64,000 nt of DNA from Betaproteobacteria bacterium HGW-Betaproteobacteria-1 (GTDB lineage Bacteria; Pseudomonadota; Gammaproteobacteria; Burkholderiales; Methylophilaceae): the NCBI GenBank assembly GCA_002842435.1, contig PHCX01000002.1, positions 186,001 through 250,000 of the forward strand. Reading direction: 5' to 3'. Both the position numbers and the translations under genes were made by a program. The notes under the pieces were generated by a model. That model saw only the letters and a list, made by a program, of their open reading frames with translations, was not told the DNA's origin and ran no database searches. Positions 63,362 through 64,000 of this stretch are shown one piece after another (within the stretch, counting starts at the first letter, position 1; each line of letters begins with the position of its first letter).

Positions 63362-64000
63362 TTATCCTACGACGATATTGACGAGTTTGTTCGGCACTAC
63401 AATCACCTTGCGTACGCTGACACCTTCCAAGTATTTCTGGATGGAAGGATGGGCGACTGCCATCGATTCTATCGCAGATTTGTCGGCAGTGCGGGCTACA
63501 GTCATGCTGCCACGCAGCTTGCCGTTGACTTGGATCACCAGTTCGATCTCGTCTTGCACCAGCGCGGATTCTTCTGGCTGTGGCCAGGCGGCTAGCAGGA
63601 TGTCATCGCCGTAGCCAAGCTCTTTCCACAAGGTTTGCGTGATGTGTGGTGCGATCGGCGACAGCATGCGCAGCAGGATGGAGAAACCTTCGCGCGCCAC
63701 GCCCAGCCAGTTGGCTTCTGCATCTTTCTGGACCTTTTCCAGTGCGTTCAGCATCTTCATTGCAGCAGAGGCGACGGTGTTGAACTGCTGGCGATCAAGG
63801 TCGTAATTGGCCTGTTTCAATGTGCTGTGAATCTCGCGACGGGCGCTGGCCAGACTGCCGCTCAGCTTGGCAGGCAGTTCCGCCGGGGCTTCGGTCGAAA
63901 GCGCGTGGCCGAAATTCCAAACGCGCTTGAGGAAGCGGTGCGAGCCTTCGACACCGCTGTCCGACCATTCCAGCGTCTGTTCCGGCGGTGCGGCGAACAT
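63362..64000 (-). CDS. leuS: Leucyl-tRNA synthetase, C-terminal part (cut by window edge)
   Basis: The last 212 codons of LeuS: LEWSDSGVEGSHRFLKRVWN begins the anticodon-binding (DALR-like) domain, then MLSPIAPHITQTLWKELGYG and VIQVNGKLRGSMTV, and it ends KVIVVPNKLVNIVVG. The catalytic domain lies beyond 64000. It heads the leftward leuS-lptE-holA-proA-nadD unit. Confidence 0.96.
   Translation of the reverse strand: MFAAPPEQTLEWSDSGVEGSHRFLKRVWNFGHALSTEAPAELPAKLSGSLASARREIHSTLKQANYDLDRQQFNTVASAAMKMLNALEKVQKDAEANWLGVAREGFSILLRMLSPIAPHITQTLWKELGYGDDILLAAWPQPEESALVQDEIELVIQVNGKLRGSMTVARTADKSAIESMAVAHPSIQKYLEGVSVRKVIVVPNKLVNIVVG

Overview
The window looks like a betaproteobacterial chromosome, probably from Nitrosomonadales. 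A Methylophilaceae-type methylotroph is plausible but not proven. The evidence is gene order (tgt-yajC-secD, bioBFHCD, leuS-lptE-holA-proA-nadD), GC-rich codon use, and an exopolysaccharide (EPS) locus built like the eps/methanolan loci of methylotrophs (epsA, epsB, epsE-epsF-epsG, epsL). No plasmid or phage core genes are visible.

Region 1 (1-25 kb) is mostly housekeeping: secD, yajC, tgt; a soluble double-Cache/CheW protein; pssA; leuA behind a strong promoter and a leucine-rich leader ORF; rnk, an EamA transporter, a HAD phosphatase, ypjD, ffh and tRNA-Lys. Then comes a CpxP-like protein divergent from a CpxR/CpxA pair, with three CpxR-type boxes between them. After that: mscS, an O-acetylhomoserine sulfhydrylase, small membrane proteins and a lipoprotein, a Lon-N protein, an M18 aminopeptidase, and a usp-sulP pair.

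Region 2 (25-48 kb) is a complete EPS biosynthesis locus. A leftward unit holds epsA (LuxR-type regulator), epsB (priming glycosyltransferase) and vanZ. A rightward unit runs from a cyclic-nucleotide-binding protein through export and chain-length proteins, an atypical tyrosine-kinase-like protein, flippase, pyruvyltransferase, glycosyltransferases, polymerase/ligase, three acyltransferase-type genes and a secreted protein of unknown function. A third unit carries wecG-like, galE, galU and epsL. The leftward unit and the third unit each have a near-perfect sigma-54 promoter, with the same inverted repeat (TGTCT-N8-AGACA) placed 129-130 bp upstream. This suggests one enhancer-binding protein switches both on. 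No exosortase is present here.

Region 3 (48.5-52 kb) is an accessory, visibly more AT-rich island. It resembles an integron gene-cassette array with no integrase: attC-like sites separate four ORFs of unknown function, with PLD-like, membrane, Abi-like and HEPN-like features. The island ends in a duplicated 3' fragment of trmL and a REP-like palindrome.

Region 4 (52-64 kb) returns to the core genome: trmL, comF, a biotin operon (small membrane protein + bioBFHCD), a lipoprotein M48 metalloprotease, nadD, proA, holA, lptE and the 3' end of leuS.
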